Of a stretch of 53,712 nucleotides of DNA, positions 16,501 to 25,230 are shown piece by piece; within the stretch, counting starts at the first letter, position 1, and each line of letters starts with the position of its first letter. A program made the position numbers and the translations under genes. The notes below the pieces were generated by a model. The model made no database searches and was not told where the DNA came from. It was given only the letters and a program-made list of their open reading frames with translations. Source of the DNA: Porphyromonadaceae bacterium UBA4262 (GTDB lineage Bacteria > Bacteroidota > Bacteroidia > Bacteroidales > Muribaculaceae). The stretch is from assembly GCA_002396085.1 (NCBI GenBank), contig DGWI01000024.1:1-53712 (forward strand), in the 5' to 3' direction.

Positions 16501-19145
16501 TGCTGGAGATGTTTGACAAAGCACTCAACTCGCTGAGCGACAACACGTGGTCGTTCTCCCCCGGATATTATCTATTCAATTCCATCATTACCAGCCATAG
16601 CGACAATATCAGCAAGAGGTCGATAAACAATCCGTGGCAAGGCGAGAGCCTTAGCAACAAGGACATGCAGTACTTCACACCCAATTTCTATACCTACGAC
16701 CGACGTTTCTGGCAGGGGTGCGACAACCCATTCATGGAGTACCACATGTTGCGCTCGGCGATGGCCGATGGTAGCGCACGCCCTATGCCACGCGTATTAA
16801 AAGAGGAAGTTGTTGTTGAACGACAGACTAGCAATGCTATGGCAGCCCCGAGCCAAGCCGAACAGCCTGACATTGACCAGAAGAAACTTGAAAAAGTAGA
16901 GATGCGCCTGAGCGATGTCAAGACCGCACTGTGGCAGCCCCTGCTCACCAGCGATGAGCAGGGCAACCTGAGTCTGGAGTTTGACGCACCCAATTTCAAC
17001 ACTACCTGGCTCGTTCAGGCCATCGGCTTCACCACCGGCTTGGCGAGCAATATCTTCAATGCCGAAGTGCTCACGCAGAAGCCCATCATGGTCAAGTCGA
17101 GCCTGCCACGCTTTGTGCGTCAAGGTGATGTTACGCGTCTGGCAGCCAACCTGCAGAACGCCAGCGACCACACCATCCAGACACAGGCACTGATTGAGGT
17201 GTTTGACCCGCGCACCAACGTGGTCTATGCTCAGCAGTCATTCAATGAGAACATCGAGTCGATGCAGACCAAGCCACTGATGATGTCGTGGACTGTGCCC
17301 GACACCATCCCTTATGTGGGATTCCGCGTGCGTGCCGTGGGCGACGACTTCGGCGACGGCGAGCAGGTGATGCTACCTGTGCTCACTGCCATCTCACCCA
17401 TCATTGAGACCAACCCGTTCTTTATCGACGCAGGCCAGAGCCAATACACGTTCACCATGCCTGATGTGCCCGACAATGCCCGCGTGACCCTCGAGTACAG
17501 CGACAACCCCGTGTGGCAGTGTGTGACGGCATTGCCCAGCATCTTCAGTGACAACAGTCATGTCGCAACATCGATTGCACACAGCCTGTATGCACTGAAC
17601 GTGGCGCGGGGTGTGGCCAACAGCCAACCCATCATTGCCGAGGCATTCCGCTACTGGCAGGAAAGTGCCAAGGACTCAATGCTGGTGTCGGCCCTGGATC
17701 GCAACAGCGACCTCAAGATTGGCAATCTGGTGGCATCGCCCTGGCTGCGCACCAGCGAGCGACAGACACTGCAGATGCAACAACTGGCCAACTACTTCGA
17801 TGCCGACAAGGCACGTGCCGAGCACGACCGCCTGGTCAACGCCCTAGCCTCGCTGCAGCAGTCCGACGGCGGCTTCACATGGTATGTCTATCCTGGATGC
17901 AAGTCGTCGCTCTGGGCCACTGGCGAGGTGCTAGAGCTCATCGGCAACCTGCGCCAACTGGGCTACCAGCCCGCCGACAGCCGCTTGGACCAGATGATGC
18001 AGCGTGCTCTAGACTACTATGACAAAGGATATGTAGCCGAGTCGAAGAAGAAGGAGAATAAGAAAGCCATCTTCTCGACCTTCGCCTACACCCGCTCGCT
18101 ACACGACAACGTGCCGATGAGCAAAGATGCCCGCAAGCTATATAACAACACCATCAAGAAGATGGCCAAGCAATGGGGCAAACTTGACCTCTCGCTCACG
18201 AGCAAGGCATTCTATGCCATGGCCCTGGAGCGCAGTGGCAAGCACAAGGAGGCTGCCCGCATCGCCGAGTCGTTGCGCCAGTTTGCCTTGACCAAGCCTG
18301 AGACAGGCATGTACTGGGACCAATATCGCAGCCAACGTTGGTTCACGCCGTCACAGGTAGCAGCCACAAGCGTCATCTTGCGTGCCATGAACACAGCCGA
18401 CCCGCGTCAGCACGAATTGGATCAGATACGCAAATGGATGTTGTTGAGCAAGCGCACCACCGACTGGGGCGGTTCGAGCCTGGCGGCTGATGCCGTGCAG
18501 TCGCTTCTGTCGACTGGCAGCCAGTGGATTGAACGTGGCCAGATGCCCATCATCACCATCGACGGCAAGCCTGTAGAACTCGACCGCTTCGATGCCTTTG
18601 TGGGTTACAGTCGTCGCGATGTCGATGCCCATGCCGGCAGCCTGTTCAGCATCCAGCGCGCCAGCACCACCACACCCGCATGGGGTGGCATCTATTGGCA
18701 GTATAGCCTACCCATGCAAGATGTACAGGCCGCTAGTGTGCGCGAGGTGAGCATCAGCAAGGAGATTGTCGCCCTCGATGCCGCTGAGCGTCCTACCCCC
18801 GCAGCCATTCGGGTGGGCGACAAAGTGCGTGTACGCCTCATCATCACCTGCGACCAAGCGATGGACTATGTGCAGATTGCCGATGAGCGCGCCTCGTGCC
18901 TCGAACCGGCCGACAAAACCAGCGGTTACCGCTATCAGGAGGGCATTGGCTACTACCGCGAGACCCGCGATAGTGCCACAAACCTGTTTATCGACCGTCT
19001 GCCCAAGGGCACACACATCATCACCTACGATGCGTTTGCCACCGCAACAGGCACCTTCGCCAGCGGCGTGGCCACCCTGCAGAGCCAACAGGCACCCGAG
19101 ATGACGGCCCACACAGCCGGCCAGCAACTCGTCATCGCGCAATAA
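13584..19145 (+). CDS. alpha-2-macroglobulin family protein, copy 2
   Basis: An 1853-residue paralogue of the preceding protein. The ATG at 13584 is chosen because it opens a clean signal peptide (MKKLFVILTVVLLWGQVMA); an upstream GTG twelve codons earlier is unlikely. It shares domain order and many exact segments with copy 1: FNFPQDV at the mature N-terminus, VFTDLGIYRPGETMKWACIL, TATYSGMPLADAEVKLKL-like MG domains, TQKPIMVKSSLPRFVRQGD, RQTLQM, QSDGGFTWYVYPGCKSS, and ADERASCLEPADKTSGYR near the end. The thioester region reads SDNSHVATSIAHS, so even the Cys is lost. The SusC-like segment of copy 1 is absent and replaced by a Met/Ala/Gln-rich linker. Probably a periplasmic or outer-membrane-associated protein; a terminator follows. 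Confidence 0.9.
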   Translation: MKKLFVILTVVLLWGQVMAHDNEPDFNFPQDVTKQAEADLKTALSKGDGQLVVDALVRSSLAKSSITIENMSEIVEDIDRVARKESRPDIRALLYHLEARVMHDYTNNFTPLDRRNPRYMSHNADVKDKYAYWDSYHFATVIDSLVSLSLKEREALLQYPVTSYKEILRYNDLGTKYIPTLYHFLNYRGQDLVSSTLEKKLQIDLETAMPDNTMATVFAKCAPLGNWSSYQKEYQAVYEEFADVPEGGLPLSYLSGDKHYDTFRQYVKRFPKSIYANSIRNSITYIERKWATVDYEGHLNSKFSAHAQQAQVKVKVRVRNVNDVSVRIYRMPDDFLTEAWPNKVLTIKDMTLQAEQQVHFDGSTPFESSADITFAALPHGRYTIVPVYKNNGKDVIPEIIDDSKYLAIYDLATFNVSEAEPRQLIEKGNEVNRVNRIIVVDDATGKPVQGATVTIDKENWNVKTDRNGSVDLPKNLAHYLSYRPIMGDDQFAPWTNFRHNSAHTSQSNSANVFTDLGIYRPGETMKWACILYEHSSDTRNVLPNREVHITIYDANHKVIDQQTATTDEFGRVEGSYVIPTGRLLGTYSIHMGLNERSSLGSRSFQVSEYKTPTFFVEFPKDELAFQPGQPITVTGRAATYSGMPLADAEVKLKLTKRSWDWRWWYYRPLMEPADAVADTIVRTDAQGQFQVTFDNQLFIELGNSRHYSCFYNYIAHAQVTDATGESQEATAGFHIGHKREVRLNTTNIDHNNIAPLRLPLTVNNTDTTQQSLTLLYRLTRPESTDTIRGTFPSDNPTLDLTRLPSGQYYLRVTLADDDNCYTSAFVNLYHKTDAQAPIADQALWIPDDGYYIDEKNIAHVTIGTSTPEAHIYYVASGRVTMLGDGWIDRSKPGFQEFTFRVPAKADEVLNLKFMAFHHSKYFEKEISMVVPACQQTLKVTATSFRDKLVPGKPERWQFALKDKNGKPQRGALMLEMFDKALNSLSDNTWSFSPGYYLFNSIITSHSDNISKRSINNPWQGESLSNKDMQYFTPNFYTYDRRFWQGCDNPFMEYHMLRSAMADGSARPMPRVLKEEVVVERQTSNAMAAPSQAEQPDIDQKKLEKVEMRLSDVKTALWQPLLTSDEQGNLSLEFDAPNFNTTWLVQAIGFTTGLASNIFNAEVLTQKPIMVKSSLPRFVRQGDVTRLAANLQNASDHTIQTQALIEVFDPRTNVVYAQQSFNENIESMQTKPLMMSWTVPDTIPYVGFRVRAVGDDFGDGEQVMLPVLTAISPIIETNPFFIDAGQSQYTFTMPDVPDNARVTLEYSDNPVWQCVTALPSIFSDNSHVATSIAHSLYALNVARGVANSQPIIAEAFRYWQESAKDSMLVSALDRNSDLKIGNLVASPWLRTSERQTLQMQQLANYFDADKARAEHDRLVNALASLQQSDGGFTWYVYPGCKSSLWATGEVLELIGNLRQLGYQPADSRLDQMMQRALDYYDKGYVAESKKKENKKAIFSTFAYTRSLHDNVPMSKDARKLYNNTIKKMAKQWGKLDLSLTSKAFYAMALERSGKHKEAARIAESLRQFALTKPETGMYWDQYRSQRWFTPSQVAATSVILRAMNTADPRQHELDQIRKWMLLSKRTTDWGGSSLAADAVQSLLSTGSQWIERGQMPIITIDGKPVELDRFDAFVGYSRRDVDAHAGSLFSIQRASTTTPAWGGIYWQYSLPMQDVQAASVREVSISKEIVALDAAERPTPAAIRVGDKVRVRLIITCDQAMDYVQIADERASCLEPADKTSGYRYQEGIGYYRETRDSATNLFIDRLPKGTHIITYDAFATATGTFASGVATLQSQQAPEMTAHTAGQQLVIAQ

Positions 19146-19164
19146 TATCCCCAAGCCATCCAAG

Positions 19165-19207
19165 AAAATCGCTACATGGAATTTGGTTCGATGTAGCGAT
19201 TTTTTGT
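19165..19207 (+). terminator. rho-independent terminator after the second alpha-2-macroglobulin-like gene
   Basis: Stem AAATCGCTACAT pairs with ATGTAGCGATTT across a 13-base loop and is followed by a long T-rich stretch. Confidence 0.9.
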
Positions 19208-19249
19208 TTTTTATTGGATAAAAATAGTGCTTGACTGATTTTTTCTTTG

Positions 19250-19257
19250 TAAATTTG
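19250..19257 (+). promoter_or_regulatory. -7 box (TAAATTTG) of the polysaccharide locus
   Basis: Matches TAnnTTTG and is the only good candidate between the upstream terminator and glf. A CTTG at 19230 is 16 bases upstream, closer than usual. Transcription would begin about 240 bases before glf, giving a long leader. Confidence 0.5.
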
Positions 19258-19505
19258 CATGGGATTATCGCCTCTGCATTTTAGAGGCAGGTTTATAATC
19301 GACCAACAGTCATCTTAACTGCTTGATTGAATGACTACTGCGACAGTGTCAAAACTATTGTGCATCAAGGTGACAATTTACGCCACACCTCCATCGGGCC
19401 CCTCAGCCCGGTGACCCCAAACTATGCCCTGCTGGCAAGGTATAGGTGAGAATCCACTATTCCCGTATACGCTTATACGCACGAGTATAAAAATACTTTC
19501 TTTTT
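19258..19505 (+). promoter_or_regulatory. long structured leader before glf, function unknown
   Basis: About 245 bases without a credible gene. Visible hairpins are GCCTCT/AGAGGC (about 19271-19289), CGGGC/GCCCG (about 19397-19413), GCC/GGC inside the TATGCC...GGCAAGG segment, and a perfect CGTATA-CGCT-TATACG stem-loop at 19464-19479 just before the start codon. The GC-rich middle contrasts with the AT-rich ends. The element GGTGAGAATCC superficially recalls a cobalamin-riboswitch box, but the rest of that motif is missing. A leader of this length before a polysaccharide operon may act in attenuation or antitermination; no UpxY/NusG-like gene is present in the window. Confidence 0.4.
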
Positions 19506-20645
19506 ATGAAACCATTTGACTATCTAATAGTAGGTGCAGGCCTATATGGTGCTACTTATGCCCATTTGGCTCATAGAGAAGGAAAAAAATGTCTTGTTAT
19601 TGACCGCCGCCAACATCTGGGTGGAAACGTTTATTGTGAAGAGATTGAGGGTATTAATGTGCACAAATATGGGGCACATATTTTCCATACGAACAATAAA
19701 AAAGTTTGGGAATTCGTCAACTCGATTGTTGGATTTAATCGTTACACAAATTCTCCCTTAGCTCGATTCAAGGACAAATTATATAATTTGCCATTTAACA
19801 TGAATACGTTTCATGAAATGTGGCCAGACGTGATCACTCCTGAACAAGCAAGACTTCGAATTGACGAGCAATGTGCCGAAGCTATTTCCCGAATGAAAGC
19901 CGATGGCGTAATGGAACCTCGAAACTTGGAAGAACAAGCAAAAGTACTAATAGGAGAAGACATCTACCATGCCCTCATCGAAGGTTATACTGAGAAGCAG
20001 TGGGGACGTAAATGTTGTGATTTGCCTGCTTTTATCATCAAAAGGTTACCAGTGAGACTTATTTTTGATAATAATTACTTTAACGCTAAATACCAAGGTA
20101 TACCAGAAGGTGGATACAATAGACTAATCGAGGGGCTTCTTAGTGGAATCGAGACACATACAGGAATTGATTATCTGCAAGATCGCTATGAACTGAATGC
20201 TATGGCAAGCGAAGTGGTTTACACTGGAGCACTTGATGAACTATTTGACTTTTGTTATGGTAGATTGCATTACCGCACCGTTTACTTTGAAACTGAAGTG
20301 CTCAATATTCCGAATTACCAAGGCAATGCAGTTATTAACTATACCGATTGTTCCATACCTTTTACTCGTATTATTGAACACAAACATTTCGAGATGTTCG
20401 GTAATGCTGTAGATGCATGCCCAAAGACAGTTATTAGCAAGGAATACAGTAAAGAATGGAAGCCCGGGATGGAACCATATTATCCTGTCAACGACACACT
20501 GAACACCAGACTCTATACTAAATATTATAACCGAGCCCTGAAGGTTCCCAATCTGCATTTTGGTGGTCGATTGGCAGATTTTGCCTACTACGACATGGAT
20601 AATACGATAGAGAAAGTAATGGATGCGTTCAACCAAGAGCACTGA
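19506..20645 (+). CDS. glf: UDP-galactopyranose mutase
   Basis: A 379-residue flavoenzyme that converts UDP-galactopyranose to UDP-galactofuranose in the cytoplasm. The N-terminal FAD-binding Rossmann motif is clear (YLIVGAGLYGATYAHLA, residues 5-21), followed by CLVIDRRQHLGGNVYCE and HKYGAHIFHTNN, all diagnostic of Glf. YTEKQWGRKCCDLP and the C-terminal FGGRLADFAYYDMD segment (FAD-site end) are also typical. Length matches the family. It is the first gene of the polysaccharide locus and predicts a galactofuranose residue in the product; the galactofuranosyltransferase-like gene at 22158 fits. Confidence 0.96.
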   Translation: MKPFDYLIVGAGLYGATYAHLAHREGKKCLVIDRRQHLGGNVYCEEIEGINVHKYGAHIFHTNNKKVWEFVNSIVGFNRYTNSPLARFKDKLYNLPFNMNTFHEMWPDVITPEQARLRIDEQCAEAISRMKADGVMEPRNLEEQAKVLIGEDIYHALIEGYTEKQWGRKCCDLPAFIIKRLPVRLIFDNNYFNAKYQGIPEGGYNRLIEGLLSGIETHTGIDYLQDRYELNAMASEVVYTGALDELFDFCYGRLHYRTVYFETEVLNIPNYQGNAVINYTDCSIPFTRIIEHKHFEMFGNAVDACPKTVISKEYSKEWKPGMEPYYPVNDTLNTRLYTKYYNRALKVPNLHFGGRLADFAYYDMDNTIEKVMDAFNQEH

Positions 20646-20677
20646 TTTCGCTGAAATACAATTGGGTTATTAATGAA

Positions 20678-22138
20678 ATGAGCACAAAACGAGAACTTAT
20701 ATCTGGAGTTTTATATACTGCTTTAGGTAAGTATTCAGGTATAATCATTTCAACCATTATTTCGGCATTTCTTTCACGCTTGATAGCGCCGAGAGAATTT
20801 GGTTTGTTAGCAATGGTCACGGTATTCACAGCACTATTCCAAATCGTTGGTGATATTGGCATTGGTGCTGCAGTTATTCAGAAGAAAGAATTCACGCAGA
20901 AAGAATTCAATAATTTGTTTACATTCACTATTTTAATGGGTATCACAATGGCTGGCATATTCTTTTTATGCGCCAAGCCTATATCCATTTTTTATCATGA
21001 GCCTCGCCTTGTTAATATCTGCAGATGGCTAAGTCTTCCATTTATAATTGGAAGTATCGGCAGCGTTCCAGGTGCCCTATTATCACGCAACAAAGAGTTC
21101 CGCTTTATAGCACTCAGAGGTGTCACAATTCAATGTTTAGTAGGTATCGTGAGCATTACTGCTGCCTTTTTAGGTTTCGGGATATATGCCCTCATTTTGC
21201 AGTCGTTACTTGGTTCTTTTCTTACCACAATTATTAACTATATACATCATCCTCTGCAAATTAGATTCAAACACATGTGGGCTACAATGTCAAGTATTGC
21301 ATCTTTTTCAACCTACGTGTTCCTCTTTAATATCATCAATTATTTCTCCAGAAATCTAGATAATTTCCTTATCGGACGCTACATCAATGCCATACAACTT
21401 GGATACTATAATAAAGCTTATTCGCTGATGATGATGCCCCTCTCTAATATAACATTCATTATAACACCTGTCATGCAACCCATTTTCTCAGATTTTCAAA
21501 ATAACCTAAAATTTTTAGCCGAAAAATACATCAAATTGCTCTCATTGCTCGCCTATGTTTCTTTTCCAGTTGCTGTTGTGGTGTTTTTTATTGGCAAAGA
21601 AATCATTTTGATATTATTTGGTGACCAGTGGATACCTGCTATTTACCCATTCAAAGTGATTTCGCTCACAATTGCTACACAAATTTTGATTTCAACCACA
21701 GGATCTATCTATATGTCTTCAAATAACACTAAGGCTTATTTTATTGGAGGCCTTTGCTGTACTGCATGTGTAGTGACTTGCTTTTTAATCGCAATTAGTT
21801 TATGGAGAACTATCAACGCAGTTGCTTGGGGATTCTTTTTCGGTCAGATTGCCAACACTATCATCTCTTTCTACATTCTGTTGCGAACATTGAGATATCC
21901 AATCCGTTATTTCATAAAGAAACTAATCCGCCCAATACTAATATCACTATGCCTTGCTATTGTCTTACAGATCATAGACAAAGCTACGATAAATTGGAAC
22001 ATTGTTGTAACGTTCACCATTAAAACTATAGTCAGCATAGTCCTCACTTTAGCTTTGGTGCAGCGGTATAGCGAGTATGATGCTGTGGGTTATTTGAAGT
22101 TAAAATGGAAAGGGTTTAAAGAAAACCATAAACTATAA
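20678..22138 (+). CDS. wzx: Wzx-type lipid-linked oligosaccharide flippase (MOP superfamily)
   Basis: A 486-residue integral membrane protein with about 12-14 hydrophobic segments along its length. The start TKRELISGVLYTALGKYSGI and the pattern RLIAPREFGLLAMVTVFTAL are typical of the WzxC/PST branch of polysaccharide transporters. Such proteins flip undecaprenyl-diphosphate-linked repeat units across the inner membrane. It sits 32 bases after glf; an EpsG-type polymerase is found at 28441, so the locus is Wzx/Wzy-dependent. AT-rich like its neighbours. Confidence 0.92.
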   Translation: MSTKRELISGVLYTALGKYSGIIISTIISAFLSRLIAPREFGLLAMVTVFTALFQIVGDIGIGAAVIQKKEFTQKEFNNLFTFTILMGITMAGIFFLCAKPISIFYHEPRLVNICRWLSLPFIIGSIGSVPGALLSRNKEFRFIALRGVTIQCLVGIVSITAAFLGFGIYALILQSLLGSFLTTIINYIHHPLQIRFKHMWATMSSIASFSTYVFLFNIINYFSRNLDNFLIGRYINAIQLGYYNKAYSLMMMPLSNITFIITPVMQPIFSDFQNNLKFLAEKYIKLLSLLAYVSFPVAVVVFFIGKEIILILFGDQWIPAIYPFKVISLTIATQILISTTGSIYMSSNNTKAYFIGGLCCTACVVTCFLIAISLWRTINAVAWGFFFGQIANTIISFYILLRTLRYPIRYFIKKLIRPILISLCLAIVLQIIDKATINWNIVVTFTIKTIVSIVLTLALVQRYSEYDAVGYLKLKWKGFKENHKL

Positions 22139-22157
22139 ACAATCACACGAGTAAGAT

Positions 22158-23048
22158 ATGGACAAGGTTGGCATAGTTGTTGTCACACACAACAGACTAG
22201 AATTGCTCAAAGAAGTAATCCAGGCACTAAGGGAACAAACATTTCAAAACCGGCAAATCATTGTAATTAACAATGGCTCCACTGACAGCACTTCCGAGTA
22301 TCTTTCAGAACAGTCTGATATAATTACCATTACCCAGGAAAATCTGGGTGGTGCTGGAGGTTTCCACACTGGGTTAAAATATGTGGCTGAAAATGGATTT
22401 AACTATTGTTGGCTCATGGACGATGATGTGATTTGTCAGCCAGATGCTCTTGCAGAATTAATCCATGCATATCAATCAAAACCAGGAATAGGCTATGTTT
22501 GTAGCAAGGTAGTAGGTATAGACGGGTGTCCAATGAACACGCCCGCTGTAGATGATCGTCCGACAATCAATGGTTATGCTGACTATTGCGATATGGCTGC
22601 CGAACAAATGATCAAAGTCAAACTGTCAACATTCGTTTCAGTACTTGTTAGCACTGCTACAATCCTGGAGGTGGGCCTGCCTTACAAAGAATTCTTCATT
22701 TGGGGGGATGACACTGAATACACAAGTCGCATCTCTGCACTACATCCCTGCTATATGGCATGTCGCAGTGTAGTTTTGCACAAGCGTTCCTTACAGCGAA
22801 ATCTTGATTTCATGCAAGAACAAGACGAAAAGCGATTGCGTAACTACTTCTATTATTTCCGCAACAATCTTTTCATCCTGCGCGAGAGGCAAGGGGAAAA
22901 GTCTTATCGAAACGAATGCAGATCAAAACAACGGTTGGCCATTCGCCGATATTTGCGAGGAGATAAAGCCCGTGCCTCCATCTTATGGAAGGCAGTCCGT
23001 GCTGCACGTGCATTCCACCCTCAGGTTGAATTTCCTTCTGTGAGATAA
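22158..23048 (+). CDS. family 2 glycosyltransferase, probable galactofuranosyltransferase
   Basis: A 296-residue GT-A fold enzyme. VGIVVVTHNRLELLKEVIQA opens the nucleotide-binding domain; the metal-binding CWLMDDDV has Asp88-Asp90; and FIWGDDTEYTSRI (about 180-192) holds the WGDD catalytic-base motif typical of the GlfT/WbbI-like and rhamnosyl branches of GT2. HKRS follows at about 214. Together with glf two genes upstream, this makes transfer of galactofuranose from UDP-Galf the best guess. It may instead be a rhamnosyltransferase, since the motifs are shared. Confidence 0.82.
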   Translation: MDKVGIVVVTHNRLELLKEVIQALREQTFQNRQIIVINNGSTDSTSEYLSEQSDIITITQENLGGAGGFHTGLKYVAENGFNYCWLMDDDVICQPDALAELIHAYQSKPGIGYVCSKVVGIDGCPMNTPAVDDRPTINGYADYCDMAAEQMIKVKLSTFVSVLVSTATILEVGLPYKEFFIWGDDTEYTSRISALHPCYMACRSVVLHKRSLQRNLDFMQEQDEKRLRNYFYYFRNNLFILRERQGEKSYRNECRSKQRLAIRRYLRGDKARASILWKAVRAARAFHPQVEFPSVR

Positions 23049-23054
23049 ATTCTT

Positions 23055-24065
23055 TTGGCAACCCGTATCACATACTTCGATGCAGCCAAAGCAATTGGCA
23101 TCCTTTTGATGATAGTAGGGCATTGCGACCTATCTGCTGTGCCCTATCTCAAAGTCATCATCTATAGTTTTCACATGCCATTGTTTTTTATCATATCCGG
23201 CTTTTTCTTCAAGGAAGCCACACAAAAAGAAGCATTTTCGAAGTATACCCGCAACCATATCAAACCATACGGTATTACAGCAATTGTGACGCTTGGAATT
23301 CTCCTGCTGCTAAGCACTTACATATGGAATTTCAGCGTTTTAAAGGACTTTATAGAAAAATGGGCTTTAAGATTCTTTTTTGGTAGTGGTATTTCAGATG
23401 GTGGCGAATTATTTGCCTCAACACCCATTGTTGGTCCTATATGGTTTCTGTTAACACTTTTTTGGGCAATGCTTTTCTATAATTTCTTGAAAATTCACTT
23501 TCATGGTATTGAGCTTGCTATAATTATCTTGGCGCTATTTTGTGTCGCATGTTTTTCAGTTAGTTTTATTCGACTTCCTTTCAGTTTGCAGGCTGGTTGC
23601 TCAGCAGTATTATACATCTGGATTGGGGAACAAATTCGCCAGCATAATGCCATAGAACGATATAGCCAAATTGGTGTATTTGCAACAATCGCTACATTAG
23701 TCTTATGGCTACTGTGTATTAAAGACGGCAAAGTTCTTATTATGGCCATATGTTTTTATCCCGATGGTTTGCTAAGCGTGATCGTTAGTGTAGCTGTAAC
23801 ATTATTTTTTATCTGCGCAATAAAAAGATTCGACCTCAAAGGAGGATGGATTGGTCAACATACTTTGCTGATATTGTGTGTTCACAGTACAATACTTTAT
23901 TTTAAGCGTATCTTTGGAGTTTCTCTCTCAATCATTCCGATGAAAGCAATCTACACGTTATTGCTTGAAATCGCTATTCAGATTTCGGCAGCTCTTATCA
24001 TTTCATATTTCATTTTCCTTTTACACAATAGGATTGTAAAAACCTCACTACTAAATACGCAATGA
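23055..24065 (+). CDS. acyltransferase 3 family membrane protein
   Basis: A 336-residue protein with about ten transmembrane segments. The family N-terminus (ITYFDAAKAIGILLMIVGHC, with the conserved catalytic His) and FHMPLFFIISGFFF and VGPIWFLLTLFWAM motifs mark it as an OafA/NolL-type acyltransferase 3. Such enzymes O-acetylate or otherwise acylate surface glycans at the membrane. The start is TTG at 23055, six bases after the previous stop; no ATG lies upstream of the conserved N-terminus, so the non-ATG start is forced. It overlaps the next gene by ATGA. It probably adds an O-acyl group to the repeat unit. Confidence 0.85.
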   Translation: MATRITYFDAAKAIGILLMIVGHCDLSAVPYLKVIIYSFHMPLFFIISGFFFKEATQKEAFSKYTRNHIKPYGITAIVTLGILLLLSTYIWNFSVLKDFIEKWALRFFFGSGISDGGELFASTPIVGPIWFLLTLFWAMLFYNFLKIHFHGIELAIIILALFCVACFSVSFIRLPFSLQAGCSAVLYIWIGEQIRQHNAIERYSQIGVFATIATLVLWLLCIKDGKVLIMAICFYPDGLLSVIVSVAVTLFFICAIKRFDLKGGWIGQHTLLILCVHSTILYFKRIFGVSLSIIPMKAIYTLLLEIAIQISAALIISYFIFLLHNRIVKTSLLNTQ

Positions 24066-25222
24066 AGATACTGTATGTTCTGCACACCACTTCGATGGAC
24101 GGGAGTTCCATCTCGTTCTTAACTATGATAAAATCACTGAAAGAACAATATGGCATTGAACCATACGTCATTCATCCTCCTGAGACTGAGATGGGGGATT
24201 TGACAATTGAGCTTCAGAGGATCAGCATCCCTTGTTTTGCGGTGCCCATTTTTTGTTCTTGGTTTGACTCTAAACTATCATGTGTTAAAAGAATGTACTT
24301 GTTTTTGCGTTCTCTCAAGATTAAATATAAGAGTTTCAAACAGATCCATAAGATTGCTCATCGGCTTCATGTAGATATGATCCACACCAATGTTGGTGTG
24401 GTTCATGAGGGATTTTGGACTGCTAAATTGTTGAAGATTCCGCATGTTTGGCATTTGAGAGAATACCAAGATTTAGATAATCTGCATAGTTCTTATCCTT
24501 GCAAACCATTCTTTTTCAAACTTCTGAAGCACTCCTATACCGTATGTACATCGTACGGTATTCAACGACATTTCAAGTTAGTAGATGAGAAGAAATCACG
24601 AGTCATTTACAATCCGATATCTTCAACCAATAAAGAAACCCAAATTTTACTTCCAAAAGAAAAATATTTCCTGATTGCCAATCGTATTGATGACAACAAG
24701 TGCATTGAAGATGCTCTTTATGCTTTTGCCATATTTTTAGAGAAGCACCCGGATTTCAAGCTTTTCATAGCTGGCAAAGCAGATAGCAAAGCTTATTATG
24801 AACGTTTGCTCAAAATAGTTGGCGAATTAAAAATAGAAGAGTCCGTAGAATTCATAGGACACGTTCGAGATGTATTTAGTTTGATGAGACCTGCTACAGC
24901 TCTGTTGGTCACTTCTCGGTTTGAAGGTTTCGGCAGAATGACTGCAGAGGCTAATATGTGTGGGTGTCTGGTCATCGGCAGGAATTCAAGCGGCACTCAG
25001 GAAATTTTAAATCTCACCCATGGAGGATGGCTTTTCAACGATGTGGACGATTTAGTGGAAAAAATAGAACATGTTGTCTCATTATCCGACAATGAGTATC
25101 TCTCCTTGTCAAAGCATGCCCAGGCAATTGCATTACAAAAGTTCTCCACTGAGAGACATGCTAATGAGATCAACAGTCTCTATTCATTAATCAGCACAAA
25201 TTTTAAAAAACACTTGTATTAG
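24062..25222 (+). CDS. family 4 (GT-B) glycosyltransferase
   Basis: A 386-residue GT-B enzyme. The N-terminal domain opens with KILYVLHTTSMDGSSISFL and includes VDMIHTNVGVVHEGFWTAKLL. The C-terminal donor-binding domain has YFLIANRIDDNKCIEDALYA, KLFIAGKA and VEFIGHVRDV, and the acidic motif SRFEGFGRMTAEANMCG (EX7E type) at about 282-298. It overlaps the upstream acyltransferase gene by four bases (ATGA), implying translational coupling. The sugar is unknown. Confidence 0.88.
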   Translation: MKILYVLHTTSMDGSSISFLTMIKSLKEQYGIEPYVIHPPETEMGDLTIELQRISIPCFAVPIFCSWFDSKLSCVKRMYLFLRSLKIKYKSFKQIHKIAHRLHVDMIHTNVGVVHEGFWTAKLLKIPHVWHLREYQDLDNLHSSYPCKPFFFKLLKHSYTVCTSYGIQRHFKLVDEKKSRVIYNPISSTNKETQILLPKEKYFLIANRIDDNKCIEDALYAFAIFLEKHPDFKLFIAGKADSKAYYERLLKIVGELKIEESVEFIGHVRDVFSLMRPATALLVTSRFEGFGRMTAEANMCGCLVIGRNSSGTQEILNLTHGGWLFNDVDDLVEKIEHVVSLSDNEYLSLSKHAQAIALQKFSTERHANEINSLYSLISTNFKKHLY

Positions 25223-25230
25223 GTTTATTT

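Noticed and set aside
19400..19470. Possible cobalamin riboswitch (GGTGAGAATCC)
   Set aside because: Other conserved elements of the cobalamin aptamer are not found and the downstream genes are for polysaccharide synthesis.
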